This document shows, piece by piece, positions 45,201 through 60,200 of a DNA stretch of 64,000 bases. The notes below the pieces were generated by a model that was not told where the DNA came from, did not search any database, and was given only the letters and a program-made list of their open reading frames with translations. Each line of letters begins with the position of its first letter. The first letter of the stretch is position 1. The translations under genes were made by a program, and so were the position numbers. Origin of the DNA: Podarcis raffonei (taxonomy: Eukaryota > Chordata > Lepidosauria > Squamata > Lacertidae); contig NC_070604.1 in assembly GCF_027172205.1 (NCBI RefSeq), forward strand, positions 78,954,023 through 79,018,022. Reading direction: 5' to 3'.

Positions 45201-48200
45201 ATCTAATTAGCTGCCAGAGAAGCAGCACAGATGATGTTGCTTGAGCAGTTCGTAATTCCTCATAAACTGAAGAAAGACATAAGACCCACCTGCAGCAAAA
45301 TATCCTGGAGATACGGACTGAGAAAGCATGGCAAGGTTTCTACAACCTTCAATAGAGCCGTCACTGAGCTAAGCAAGTAAATTTCACTGGCAACCAACTC
45401 CTTTTTGTGTTTTAGTATTTTCAGCAATGCTGGCATTAGCCTGTAAGTAACATACAGAGAAGATTAATTCACTCATTTCCAAACAGGCTGCTCTCCTGAA
45501 ATTTTTTTACAATCTTTCTACAGTTTTCAACTCAAATATATTTCTCCACAGGCTGTTTTAAAAGCAGTTATTCAACTTTGGGTTCCCAGATGGTGACAGA
45601 CTTATAAGTTGACATGTAGTTACTAAATTTTGTCCCCAAGTCAAATTGTGCTTCAGTCATCCCTATCTGTCATTAATCTCAGCTTTTAAGCTCAAGTATC
45701 TGCAATATGAGCATAAAATTCCATGGAGTGCCTTGCAGGGCTCCTTCAAATATTAATGAAACAATGGACATAATATGCTTTGAATATTCTAAAGTCCTAT
45801 ATAAACACTAGATGCATTATTTACTGTACAAGTTCAAAGTGCTACCTTGGTAGGTGAGGTATGGCCTGTGCTTTAAGCACACAGGTGACCTCAGCTGCGC
45901 AGAGCAAAGCACTTCCTGCAACGTTTCTTTCTTTCCTTTCCGAAGAAATCACGTCGATGGCGGTTTTCAGCACAGGCACAAATGGCTCGTGCCTTTCTGG
46001 GCCGAAACACTTGCACAGCAGCTTCAGGCTGAACAACGCCGTCTGCCTGTTGATCGCCTGCTCTGGCTCCCCGCTGGCCTCACTTGTATCATGCCGCACA
46101 ACTGCGAGGAGATGGGGAACCAATTCTAACAGCAACTCAACCTGAAAAACAGAATTAGGCAGGCAAATTGACTAGGATTTCAGTGCCAAGTAAGGTATCA
46201 TTGCTCCAAAGGCACAAATAAAGGGTGGACTGGCAATGTAAACATCCCATTTTCAAAGCCGAACACAAAGTCACACTATGCATAAACGTATTTTCTTTCC
46301 CTTACAAGGCCTGTGAAATGCTTTTCTCAGAATCCTTGACCCTCTTTCCCTTTGTGCCATTTTTAAAAGTACATGGGTAGGGAAGGGATTTGGTTATTTG
46401 AGACAGCAAATTCCCATGGTAAGCGGGAAAAGAATCAGTGAGAAGAATGGGGGTTACTTGTGATTGCTGCCACTGTGTGCGTTGTTGCAGCTTATTGTTC
46501 AAGAGGTCCATGGCTTTACGTCTCACAGAAGGCAGTGGGTTGGCCATCAGGCCTTGGATGACAGGGATGAAGGTTTCCGTTGGCATCAAGGCATTGACCT
46601 GGAAAGAAAGTAGCAGTGAAATGTACCATGCCAAAAAAAGGGAAGTTCCCACGGGTGTCGGGACTGCTTTCATTATGGAAAAAAACTAGGAAAAACAGGG
46701 TTCCTCCTTACTTTTTAAGTGTTGCAGCACCAACCCCCTGAGATCAACAGACAAGAGGAATCAGATAGGCACACAGTGTGATGATGTTTGCTTGGTTTGC
46801 ATGACAGCTCACATCAGCATCACTGTCAACCAAAGAAACTTACCTTATCCAGAACGTCATAGGACTTATTGAGCAGAGCCCTCCAGAATTTTGCTGTTTG
46901 AGTGTCGGCATTTTTTTCCACTGATTGTGCCACAGCATTGATGTAGCAAAGAACTTCTTCCAACAATCTGGATAAACAACAATAGTGACCACCATGAGCA
47001 AATGCAATCTCTCCATTTGGAGGAAGGAAATTCAGCTGGAGCTTTTGCTGTTTCAGCTCCTCTTATAGGAGAAAGGCAGCAGAACTGAATTATGGTGGTT
47101 AATTATATATACTATGAAAATCAAAGGACAATCACAGCATATATTTTTTAAGCTTCTAGTCCTTCATGGCCAAAGAGAAAAAGTTGAACACCATGCTAAC
47201 AGTTTTAAAAAAATTACTCATTACACAACATTAAAAATAAAATTTCCATATTTATTCTTCTCCTAACTGTGGCACAAGATTCATTCCATGTTCCATTACC
47301 CAACAAACTATAGTTTCAGGTCATTTAGTAGATGCATATATGGGCCTGGGAAAGGAGGAGGCCTAGAGATAGAAATGTTAACCTTATGACAGTCAAAAAC
47401 TCACTTAAGAGTTGCCTACTTTTATACATCTGTGGTTATATTTGCACCCAAAGGGAAAACAAAATGTACCTTTGCTCAAAGACCTTTAACTCCTCAGCGT
47501 TTTCACATTCAACCACCTAGGTGATAAAGAAGGGAGGAAAATTATCAACATGCTAGTGGAAATAAAACAGATCTGCTGCACAAGCCATTATAATGAGGTT
47601 CCCTTTGAGCTATTTCACAATATAAAATCAGAGGGGAAGACCACTGGGCCAGAATCACTGAATGAGTCCTGCTAGCAGAAACCTGTGCAAGGATGTCATC
47701 TCTCTGCACTCTCCCCAAATTGGTCAGGATGTGTGTCGGCAGAACTTCTAGAACAGCTTGTTGGTAGTGGGGAAGAAGGGGGATTGTTCCATCTAGCAAG
47801 CTGAAATGCAATGGAACAACTGCCATAGTGCTACACTGAATTCTTCCCCAAAGTATGTGCCTTGCTTGGCTTCCTGACCTCCCTTCCCAAGACACCCAGC
47901 CAGAAACCCCCCAATGGTTGTAGTTTTCTGTTTATGTAAGTAGTCCTTAGGTAAAGGTAAAGGGACCCCTGACCATTAGGTCCAGTCGTGACTGACTCTG
48001 AGCTCAGCGCGCCCAGCCTTCGGCATGCAGGCAACTCTCTGCAAGCCGCGGGAGCCCAGCGCCGGGCTCCCGCGCCTTGCGGAGAGCTGCACGAAGCCTG
48101 GAGAGCGAGAGGGGTCGGTGCGCACCAACCCCTCTCGCTCTCCAGGCTTCAGCGAAAGCCTGCATTTGCCCCATAGGACGCACACGCATTTCCCCTTCAT

Positions 48201-51200
48201 TTTTGGAGGGGAAAAAGTGTGTCCTATGGGGCGAAAAATACGGTATTTATCTACTTGCACTTTGATGTGCTTTCGAACTGCTAGGTTGGCAGTCCTTGCT
48301 TAAAGCCAAGTAAGGCATAACTACTGAATTTATTTTGTGCACAATGTCCAAGGTACACTTCCAGTTCCTACCAGCAAACACTGAATTTGAAGCTGCAGTC
48401 AGGAGTGGGAAAACATTTCTGTGAATTTCACAGAAAATGATATTGATTACATGCAAATCCACAACTGGAAAAGGAACCACAGAAAGCCCTTCGAAAGATC
48501 TGCATGCCTTACCATTTTCACAAAACTGTGTGAAGCTAGGAGCTGTGACATGAAGGAGATGGACAGGAATTTGAAGTGCCTCAGCTGTTTGCCAGAGTGA
48601 GACTCCACATCAAAGAGCTCCGTTTCCTGCCTCTGTGGTTTTTTCTTGGGGAGCCTCGATTTCTTTTGCCCAGGGTCCTCTGTGAAAGTATCCAGCAAAT
48701 AGCATTGATTTTCCAAAACAAGAAAATGAGTTTTAACATCCTTATAAACTCTAGATTAAAAGATCTCACTAGGAGGCAGGGCATAGAGTCTTACACTTTT
48801 GGGGGGGAAAGATGCGCAACTTGAAAAGCTGTTTTGTAATATGAATTAATTCTGAAAACTGAGGTACGCATGTTTTATTTGCTTAACTCTTATCTGGGTG
48901 CACACTGGGATGGCGAGGGTTCTTTGTAAAGTACAGGGTAGCGGCGGCAGTATGAGCAGACAGGGCTTTGGATGTGGTGGACAACAGAGTCAATCTCACC
49001 ACTCCATAGGACTGTGCTGTGAGTTTATTATTATGAACAGTGTCAGTAGGAATACTTGCATCTGTTTTCAATCCAATGGTTCTGCCCAACTGGATTGTAT
49101 TTAGGCAAGAGGCATGGAAGGGGGGGGGGCTTGCAATTACCTTCTTTGTTCTCTGGCAGCTTTGTTAAATAGCCCAGGACTTTCATCAAACTCTGTAACT
49201 GTTGGATTACGCTAAATTCGCAGCATACGGAAATCCAGAATTCCGTATCAGTCTCCAAAACAGCATCCTGTATAAGTAAGAAGATTTTGGGTAGGAGATG
49301 ATTAGTAAGAGAGAAACTTGCATTATTTCAAAAAAGCAATTAGCCACCCACAACACACTTTCCCTAAAAAACCCCACACAGTATATACTACACAAAAACA
49401 TAACCCTTCTACAATAATCATGTCAGCAAAAGCATCAATAGCATATCAACAAAACTGGCTGATAATTTTTTCCCCTAAGTTCTGAAGGCCTGTTCGGAAC
49501 AGCAGAATTGCACAATGTCTAAAAGAAATCAGGGCTGACCTGCTGCCAGATTTCTATTGGCAAGGAGTTCCACAGGGAAGAGACTGTCACACTAAAGGCT
49601 CGGCACAAGGGGCCACCAGTACCGCCCCTTCTGACAATCAAGGTTTTAAACAAAGAATACGCAACAGAAGACACCTCTTACCTTCTCCCCATTGGCTACG
49701 GCAGCCACAGATTTTGTCACATGCTGTTCGAACAACAACACGAGAAGAATCCAGAGAAACCGCTCCCCTCCCAAAGTGCTTATCAGCTGCTCTAGGATTG
49801 GGAGGCGCCGATGCTCAGGCACATGAGGCAAAGCATCCACAAACACACGGATTATTTTAACCACCACCCCTTCCACATTCCCTGGAGTTTCTGAAGAACC
49901 GCCATCTTCCTCGGCCTACAAAGGAAACATTTAAAGAATTAACATGTATGTACAAACTGCAACCTGAACAGCATTTTGCTGTAGGCCATAGAAAAACCAG
50001 GACTTCCCCAAACACAAAGGAAAACCCCAAGTTGCAATTGCAGCAGGAATACTTCAATATATGATCTTGTTCAAAAAGACCTGGAGTAGGGAGTATCCAT
50101 TTTAAAAAGGCATCAGTGTGCTTGTGTGTGCTAATGGTGAGTCCTGGAGGCAAGAAGCCAGTAGGAGAAGGGAAGTCAGGCCTGATCCAAGACTCGAGAG
50201 AACAGTATAACTTGTTGAATGTCCAGGTGCACTTGACTGTACAGGCTTAGCCAACTTGGTCTTGCCTTCCAGATCAGTTGGACTACAATTCCCATCATCC
50301 CTGACCACTCACAACACCCAGAGGGCACCACATCGACTCCCTCTAATGTTTATCTTGCACTGGGAAAATACAGAACTTTCAGAGAGGACTTGCAGAGCAT
50401 AAGGCTCAGTACAATTTCAAGCCAGAAGATGGTTTTCTAGTAACAGTTATTTTTTGAGTTCCACTTTTGCAAGATGTTTGGATTAGGCTAGACTAGGTAG
50501 CCACTTAAAGACATAAAGAGTGAATGACTGGAAAGAAAGTTGTAATATGAACACTGCAATGTATTGTTTTCCTGAAGTTATTTGCCCTGTGCTACTTAAC
50601 CACCACTATCCTTTTTATCAAGAATAATCTACCCTCTGGCTGCACAGTTCCTCCATTCTTGTACCTTGTACAATAATTGTACCATGTAAAATTTTATTCT
50701 GGGTTGACTACCATAGAAAACTTAAACACTAAAAGTACATTCAGCACCAATTTTTTTTACTGATTCTATAAAAAATGGGTTGGGGGTTCTATATCAAATA
50801 TGGAAAACTGCACTAAATAATTTTTAATGGAAAGTTAGCCAGCAAGGTATTTCTTAAGGTATTTCAGTGACCCATTCCCAGATTTGAATTCACTCACCTG
50901 TATTAGAGCAGGAATAACCATCTTCACTGTCTTATTAATCACTTGGAAACTGTAAGCATCATCCAGTCGCATGACATTTGCCCCCATGAAGGTGAAAATG
51001 GGCATGATGTTGTGTAACACTTTACCCTGGAGAAGAGAAATCAGTCACTCACACAACACATTATAATTCCGCCCCCCCCCCCAAGTATTCAGTCCTGCAA
51101 TGCACTTTTGTTTTGCAGTTAAAAATGGTGGGAATCTTAGGTGAGAGAGACACGCAGTGGAAGTTGCTCCTGGTATCAGTCACCACATGAAAGGAGAGAA

Positions 51201-54200
51201 AGGTTTGGATAGTTTACTGTTGCAGAAGATAAGGCTAGGTAAACCAGTTATGGATGTAGCCATATACAGTTTGTACTTGTATACATCTGCATCTGTGAAA
51301 GCCCACAAAGTAACAGTTGCTCCAAATAAACCCCAGCAACTCAAGACATAACAAGAAACAGACTCCAACTCACAGCAACGAACACTACTGAGCTGACAAA
51401 CATTAATCACAGATCTAGTCAGGGCACTAGGCTATTTACCATAGCAACTAGACCAACTGACCTTGCATCTGCGATTAGCTCATCCATGGGGTGATTTATG
51501 CTCATGAAGGAAATTAACCCCTTCTCATGACTCGTTACTCCTTCCTTTCTACTGAAAAATTAAGTGAGTGGTTCCAAATGGCTTCATGAGAACTGGCCAT
51601 CTTTTCCTACATTTGCACATTCACACTCTAACCCCATAGCAAGACAGTGAACCTATTTTGGCAGCAAAAGTCTCTGCATTTCTTTTTTTTAAAAAACACC
51701 ATAGGTGCTGCTGGGTAAACACAGAAATACGTGGCATAGAGATGGGCCCTCCCATCTACCAATACAAGGCTTGCTGAGTTTCTTGCAGCTGTGAGAGGAG
51801 GACAGCATTTCTTATGAAGCAGAAGAAAGCAAGAGTAGCTCTTCAACACTGCATCGTTAGGAGGCAAGTGCCATTCAGAACAGAGAAGTCTGTGTCCAGA
51901 AACAAAAACAATGGTTCTGGGAGAATTCAGGGATTGATGGAGTACGGGGTAGAGGAGAGTGAGGTTTGGGGAGGTCAGAGTGGTCCAAAGAAGGCTGTGA
52001 CAATGATATCAGATTTGAAGGAGGCAACTTGAAAAGCAAAAATGGGAAGCTGTTTCAAGCGTAGGAATGGCTCAGGAAAGAGATCAGATTTAGAATCAAT
52101 GCACAGAGGAACACCAGAAGACCATCTTAAAAAAAAAAGGAGTGAAGGGTTGAGAGTCTTGCTTCTTCCTAGAAACCCATTTCAGTTCCATTCCCTGATA
52201 ACAGCCATGAGGAGGAGGAGGAAAAAGGCAGAGCCTGTACTCACAGGAAACATCCCTGCAGCTGCACCCAGCAAGAGCAAAGCATGGTGATGGGTCTGAG
52301 GCATCTCCGAAACCCGGATGCACTGGACTACCAGCTCGACATTGAACTTCTCTTCATCAAGGATACCTCGAAAAGCAAAGCAAAGACTGAAAGCACAGCC
52401 AGGCTTAATTCAATATTAGAAACAAGCCTTTTCTATACTTATATTCACATGCCAATATATGCTGTTTTCATACAACCACCTTTTTATTTTTTTAAAGGCA
52501 TAAGTGTATATAAAGCCTGGGGCAAGCTTTCATACATGGGATCCAAAACTAAATGTCTTTTTTTCTTTACCTGCTTTTATCCTGGTACCATCTGGGGACA
52601 GTTTCTGGCAAATGTTCAACAGGCCACCAAGCACTAGCTGCTTTGTGTATTCCAGATTTTCATGTTCTGCAGAAGGTTCCAGGCATCTGGTAATTCAGAA
52701 AGACAGTTAAAAAGCAATGATGGAGAAAAACAGTCTTCGTAGGGTAGCGATCAGAAGGTGGCTATTTGGCAATCGCTGAGTCACCAGGTACATATATACT
52801 GGTTTGGGACACATCCATGACAGGGGGCGGGGTAGAGAATCTCCATCAGGTCCCTTTATGTTTCTGACCAGTCTCCACAGGGGGGTGGCATGTGGGGACG
52901 CTCTGGTGCTATGAGGCCCTCACATGTAAGGGCTGGATGGTCCCCCATTATGGTTCTGCCACTCTCTAAAGTAAAACATCATTACCTAGCCAGCAGGCTG
53001 AAGAGAGTAGGTATCAGTGCTTGTGGGTGTTTGAGCTTCTTCTTGTGTTGCAGCAATTCCAGGATAAGCGTGACTCTGTGCCAGTTCATACTGCTTTCTT
53101 CTTGTCCACATTCCTGGTCCTGAACTTTTCTGAAGGATGGAGAAAAAGAAGAGATCTAATTCCATTTATAGAAGCTTATCCCATCAATTCTAAAAGAAAC
53201 TGTTTCTCAGAATAAAAACCCATATAAAATACAATAATAGTCTATGAAGAACTAGCACACCAAAGTGAAACTTCATTCTAATTGAGACTGGACTGGATGC
53301 CTGCATGATACAAAAGTGTTCACAGCATCTAAAAATTGTTAATCGGTCCTATTAGGTTGGGGACACTAGAGTGAAGGTTCTGCCCAGATTCCCATCATTT
53401 ATCACCTTATTAAATGAATCTTAAGTGAGCAATGTCAATAAACTCAAAAAGTAGATGGGTCACAAATGGGAAGAAAGGCAACTGGACAATCTTGCCAGTT
53501 CAATGTACAGTCGATGATTCTCAAACAGAATGCATTCCGTAAGTCTATTCAACTTCCAAAATGTTCGGAAACCAAAGCGCGGCTTCCGATTGGCTGCATA
53601 AATATCCCTGGATATATGTGCTATTTTTCAGGTTTAGGACTGTCCCGCTTGCATGGAGTTAGCATCAGCTGCTTTTATGGGGCTATTTGGATAGGAGAGG
53701 CAAGACACAGAGCAACCTCCGAATCAATGCAAGGACCACCTCAATGAGTAGGATCTCCATCAATCTTGGCCCAATGTTCCCAATCCTGCTGAGATTTGGG
53801 AGGCACCTACTGCCTGTTTCCAGAAACAAGAGAAGACATTTTTGTTCCAATGGGCTTTCCTTGCTAGATAAATGGATCATAGCCATGAGTGTCTATTTTG
53901 TTTTAGTTTAGCTGTTTTTTGCTGCTTTTATTGCACATTGCCTTGAAATAACTGTGTAGAAGGTGATTAATAAATTATTCTTAATATTAATCATGTTAAT
54001 TCATGAATGCACACAGATTTGCAAATGGCTTTTACGTGTTCTGTTGCCTTGTACCTCTGCTGCTGCATCTTCTGCCTTCTTGTCTGGTGAACAGTAGCTA
54101 CATTCTTAGTTTTCGGTAAAGGTTCCAATTCCACACTAATTTGCTCAGCATCAACTGAAATCTAAACATTATACAAGGAAGAAATATGTGGGTGATTTTA

Positions 54201-57200
54201 TAGAGACATGGTATCCCTTCATCACATACTCAACAGAACACAAGGTACAGTGGCATCCACCGGACTCACACTTACAACTTTAGAATAATGTTCCCCTGTA
54301 AGATTTTGCATTTTGGGGAAGGGAGGCAGGGAGGAAGGCACTTGTTATAGAGGTGAGGAATATATTTTTATGTTCTTTTTGAAAATTAGTTAAAAGCATG
54401 TGTGTGTTTTTTTAAAAGGGAAAAAGATTTGCTCTTTGAGCACAACTCAAAGACAACCAAAGAACTCCATACTTATATGGAAACAGCAACTTTGTTAAAT
54501 ACATTTATATTTATTTGCTTTGAAAGGAGAAACTGCTATGAAAAACTTCCCCGCAATATTATTTTTTGCTGTACAATGACACATATGCACACACTCAAAT
54601 ATGCAAGACTATTTCTGGACTATTGTTCTAATAACTGTTCCATGCTTTTAATCTCATAATTTAGCACTCATGCATTAGTTAGTTTTCATGGAGCACCAAG
54701 TTGAGAGCAACGCTATATGCAATTTATACAGTGTAAACACCATCATCCTATCATGATTGTATATAGACTAATTCCAAATAGCAAGAGGATGCTCTCATCA
54801 TCCCAAGAGATTAAGAACACCTTACCCCTTTAAAAACACTGCCGATGGTCTGTGCACAAAGTGGATTTTTGCAATTTAGCAGTAAATCAAACAAAACTCC
54901 CAATATCTTTTGTTGAACCTTCCCATCTGGCAATGCGGCAAAGAATGGTTTTGTAATCTAGAAATGACAAAAAGAGAATAATTTATGTAAAAACATTCCT
55001 TTGTATTCATTTTGCTCACATCCTGAAAGAAAAGGATCGGTGCTATTCCCGCTTTACAGATGTGGGTACCTTTTGTTGGTAAATGGGGGCAGGTGAAGAG
55101 GAACTTTCCCGTTTTCAAAGGTTCAACATACTGAATTCCACCAGGAAGTACTACAGGGGACTCTCAATCGGTCCCTCTCTCACCTGCCCAAGAGCTCTAA
55201 TCTGGAAAGTCAATCCTTTGTAGACTTCCTGTGAGACGTGCAGTGCTTTGATGAACAAATCCAGACAGCGCTGATTTGTGCAAAGGAGGGCAGCTGAATG
55301 CTCATTGTACTTCCCAAGGATGAGATGCAGAAGAAGAGCTTCATCTTTTAACATCCCCTCCGATCCCTTAAGAGCTTTCTCCAATAATCGATCCAGGACA
55401 GGCAGCAGGTAAGAAAGCACCACCTGAAAGCAGAAAAGGTGTTCAAGATCAACTCTTTCTTTAACAAGCATTCAGAAATATATATTTTACATTCAAAGGG
55501 CATAGAGTCATGCAACAGAAGTACCCGAAAGGGAAATATTCAAAACATTTATGGGTCACCAATCCTTTTGGGTCCATGGAAACATCTTCAAAATGAAGAA
55601 ACTGCCATGGACACCTTTTCACCCACCCCACTTAACCTATTATATTGGCTACAAAAGAATGTTTCTTTCAAGGCTTATTTCAGCAGGTGGAGGGGACCCT
55701 ATGGGCATAAGAGGAGTCTCTGAGTTCACATATGGGTCCAGGGGTGCCATGCTGGTGACCCCAGATGTAGACTCCTAAGAGAAAAGTTCAGAAGAGGGTC
55801 AAGGTTGGTTGATCCCAAAGGAGTTACACATGTGTTATTCCCTTGCTACATATGCTTCAGTTTGGCATATTTGGCAAACTGATGGAAAAATTAGAAGCAC
55901 ACGCACAGAGCCAAATTTCCATACTTTGGATTTTAATTTGCAATGTAAAGGGCACCTCCAAAGGAGCATCACAGTTTACCACACAGTGATCTGAGGTAGT
56001 AATACAGCTGTTGCAGGAACAGACAGAACAAATCTTAGTCCCCCCCCCCCATATTTCTACATCTTAGTTTAGAATGCAAAATTTGCATTTACAGTCAAAC
56101 CCTGGTTGTTGAATGCAATCCGTTCCGGAAGTCTGTTCAGCTCCCAAAACGTTCGACAACCGAGGTGCAGCTTCCGATTGGTTGCAAGAGCTTCCTGCAC
56201 TCAAGCGGAAGCCGTGTTGGACATTCGGTTCCCGAAAAACATTCGAAAACTGGAGCATTTACTTCCGGGTTTTCGGCGAAAATGGAGCCATTTGGGAACC
56301 GAGGTTTGACTGTAGCTGAAATGTGCACATCTAAATTGGCTTTGTGGAACAAAATAATCTAAGGCATGATTTAGTTTAGGAACAGCAAGGTCCCACTCCA
56401 CAACAAAATGCTTCCAGATGGGCAAGCACATTTTCGAAAGCTTGACATAATGCGTTCTACACACCTGGCCGTTGACTTCATGAAGAATTTTCATCAGGTT
56501 CCTTGCAACGTATGAAGGACATTTGGTAGTTTGCACACACTTAAGTAATGCTTCCAGTGCTCCTGACAACTTCTGCTGCTGTGTCTTTTGCTTGTGTTGA
56601 GTTTGTTGTACTTCAAACAAATTATGAAGGCACTAAATTATAAAACAAAAGGGGAGGAAGGCATTCAGGAACTATTCAGCACAATAGCTGTATAATCAGT
56701 ATTATCCAACACAGTTCTGAGTAGCCTGGACACCACCCCCTTGCCCCAAATTGGAATGTATGAGACCGGGAAGCACTTTTCCCAAGACCCCTTCACCGTC
56801 AGATGCTACTGAGCAGATGGTATGGTGATAGAGAAGTATATTGTTGTAGCTGACAATGCTGCCACAGAGTAAGACTGCAAATGGGCTCACACTAGCGTTC
56901 AGTGAGTCATTATGTGTTTTCTGCCATCTGCACCCTAGATGCCTACTTTGCCATTTCATCATCCTCAGTTCCTCAGGATACCAGTGAGCTGATCTGGGTC
57001 AGCAACTAGATGGAGCTCATTGGGGGCTCAGAGACCAGTGCCTCTGTAGGAATGCTGGATAAAAGCATTAAACTCCCCAATGAGAAAGTCAGACACTACT
57101 CACATTACTTGGACAATCAAATCTTAGCTTAATAAGCTGAGACATGTACCATCTTTATGAACCCTCAATGCAATCCCTTTACTCCCACTTTACTCCTCCC

Positions 57201-60200
57201 TTCATGTGAGGAAGTGAGGAAGCTCCTGTTAACCATTGTTTCCACTTCTTAAGCACAAAGTGGAAGCCAACTTTAAACCATCACTTCTTATTCTAGCTGT
57301 TTGAAAGCCAATAACTATAGTTTCCTATTTTGGATGCAACTGTCACCTATGGCTAGCTGCAGCTTCCTGGCTTGACTCTCATAGCAGAAGCAAGAGGCCC
57401 AAAGGTGGATGCAAAAAACCTCACACGTCTCATCTTATTTGATCATTCAAATGTGGCTACTGTCATCTATAACCTTCTCTAACCAACTCAGGAAAAAGGA
57501 TGGCTCTAGAGAGGAAGTTGGGTGGTGCCTCCTAGTCAAACCCTTGTCCGAAGTTTTCTTGAAAAACTTGTCTCCTGAAGATGGTAATATCATCCAGTGC
57601 CAGAATCACTGGGAGACAAACAAGTATGGTGAATGTCCGATTCAAAACAGGTAACACAGTATTTTGCCACCGAGACTTACCTGGTTTATGTAATTTTGGT
57701 CAGATATTATCTCCTCAGCTTTCTGCACTAAATTATGAATGATTTGATGAAATACAGATTCTTTTACTTCACTTAAGGAATGAAGGCAGTTTACAGCAGC
57801 TCTTCGTACTTCTCTCACAGGACTTCCCAAATTGATCAGCAAAGCTATGACCACTGGAAAGGGAGAAAAGGAAACAGTTAAAAAAATGATGGTTAACAAT
57901 TGTTAAAACAACAACAACAACTTGCTAACAAACTTTCCATTAGAAATCTGATTTATTTAGCCAATTGCTGCATTTCAGAAACATTCTACCCCCATCTTTC
58001 TGTGAGCATCCTGATGAACAGTTGTAAATAAATAGGCAAGTAACACAAGGGTGTTGCCTTTGTTCAGGATTTTAGAGTCAGCACATTTACTGAATTAAGT
58101 GCACAGGCTAGGTTTGCATGAAGGTCCTTGCAGATAATTGCCCTCCACAGACTAATTTACATCTCCTTGTCTATGCCCACCTTCCAGGTTCCCTCTGTTT
58201 CTATGTGCCATGTTTGTCCCCCTAAATCACCTACCTAACGGGTGAGGAAATATTGCAAAATATGACAAAAAGACCAGTGCGCAGTACCTGGGGAGTTTGC
58301 TGATGTCAGTTGTTTTTTCCTCTGCACAGACTGCGATGCAAGCATGGCATGCCCAATGTACAAAGCCCGAGTCTGTTGCACGGCATCCATCACAACGTTC
58401 AGCTGATTTGAAAGGTTGTAACTGTACGTCCATAAGACTGAGAGGAATCTGAATTCATGCTCTGGATTTTTCAAATGTACCTTCAAATTAAAAAAGGAAA
58501 GTCCTGAATGTGCGCAGGTGTGTGTGCGCACACACAAACCCATCAGTCGTTTGTTGCTTTCTTCTGGTTTTGACAGGGCGAACGCCTACATTTCATTTTA
58601 CTGGAACTAACTTACAGCAAAACTTCGACCAAATGAGTACAGTGGTACCTTGGGTTAAGTACCTAATTCGTTCCGGAGGTCCGTTCGTAACCTGAAACTG
58701 TTCTTAACCTGAAGCACCACTTTAGCTAATGGGGCCTCCTGCTGCTGCCGCGCCACCAGAGCACAATTTCTGTTCTCATCCTGAAGCAAAACTCATAACC
58801 TGAGGTACTATTTCTGGGTTAGCGGAGTCTGTAACCTGAAGCGTATGTAACCTGAGGTACCACTGTATTTTAAATAAATGTATTGAAAGTGCATGAATTA
58901 GACTAAAAACTAAGAAAAAAAGTTCTAAGATATATGGATTTAAATCGGCTGGGAGGGTGTGGGTGGTGGAGGAAGGGACAAGGTACCTGAAACAGAAGTT
59001 TCATCATTGCACGAAAATGATCAGCATAGATTCCCTCACTGGCTCCACGGACCAGAATGTCAAAGAGCTCCAACAGCAGGTGTAAGTAGTTTTTGCTCGC
59101 TTCACTTAAAGTTTCAGGGTTCCACCACAACTCATCTGTATGAATGCACAGAAAAAGGGAGCAAAGACTGATCAGAACAGAACAAGGCTTTCTGCAGGCC
59201 ACAGATCTAGCACTGGTCACCATTCCACGATCCACATTCTTTAGAAAACGATGTGCAGTGATGCAATGAGCATAGCAATTACAACAGGACTTTTTTAAAA
59301 GTATCATTTTGCAACCTAAAAGTCACCTTTCAAAAAGGAATCTGGAGGCAGCAGGCCTTGAATAAAGCTTCTGAGCCAAACGACGAGCAAGACAGAATCT
59401 TCTACAGCCACAGCTTCTCCAGCATTTAACTTTTGTATATATGTTGTTAATGCCTCTAAGAGCAGGTCACTAAGAGCAGATGTGAAATCGCAGAGAAATG
59501 CCTGAAAATGAAAACATTGCTCTTTATATGTAGTGGTTCTCCCTCTGCCTTCATTTTTTTTTTAAAGAGCAATGAATACCACAAACACCTGTCTTTAGAT
59601 TCAAAAGCCCCAAATGAATGTTGCTATTAAAAATAAACCTTGAGTTAATTCTCCTAAAAACTTAATGCATGTTTGGGGATGGCAATGCCTAGTGAAGGAG
59701 GGGATGGGCTGGAATACTAGTCCCTGAGTGACTGCATCTGAAAAAAACATAGGCTTCCTGGGGTGCCAATAGCTTCACTTGATCTATGCTTTGCTCCACC
59801 CATGCCCACTATGACTGGTCACTTTATGTAAAGCATGTGAAGCTCACCAATGCCTTCCACTTATCCATTTCTATTCCTGTCTGGCACCCTGGTTACGATT
59901 CCACTGTGTGCTTCTCTCCCTGAACATGCAACATCTGACTTTCAGGAAAGGACCTCGGTATGCTCTTCTAGCCTACAATTTTCCCTTCCCCTTTTTCCTA
60001 GGCACAGGTCTTCCTTTGCACTGCCCAAGGAGCACCTTGCCAAAACCTGGTTGTTTTAGATTAGTTTCAAGCATCGTAACCATATACCAGTGCAAGTTTG
60101 GAGCTGTACTGGAAAGAAAGCAAAAACCACTTCTGACTGAAAGCTGAAGTGATACAGCTAAGTCTTAATGAAGCTGCCTACTACTATGCAACAGATTTTA

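Noticed and set aside
48004-48303. Overlapping frames of 60-94 codons on both strands with mirrored peptides
   Set aside because: They are produced by the palindromes; the two strands read alike.
54055-54154. Acceptor at the CAG seven bases into the HEATR1 exon
   Set aside because: It breaks the phase with the upstream exon, whereas TTTAG at 54162 restores the conserved ISVDAE.
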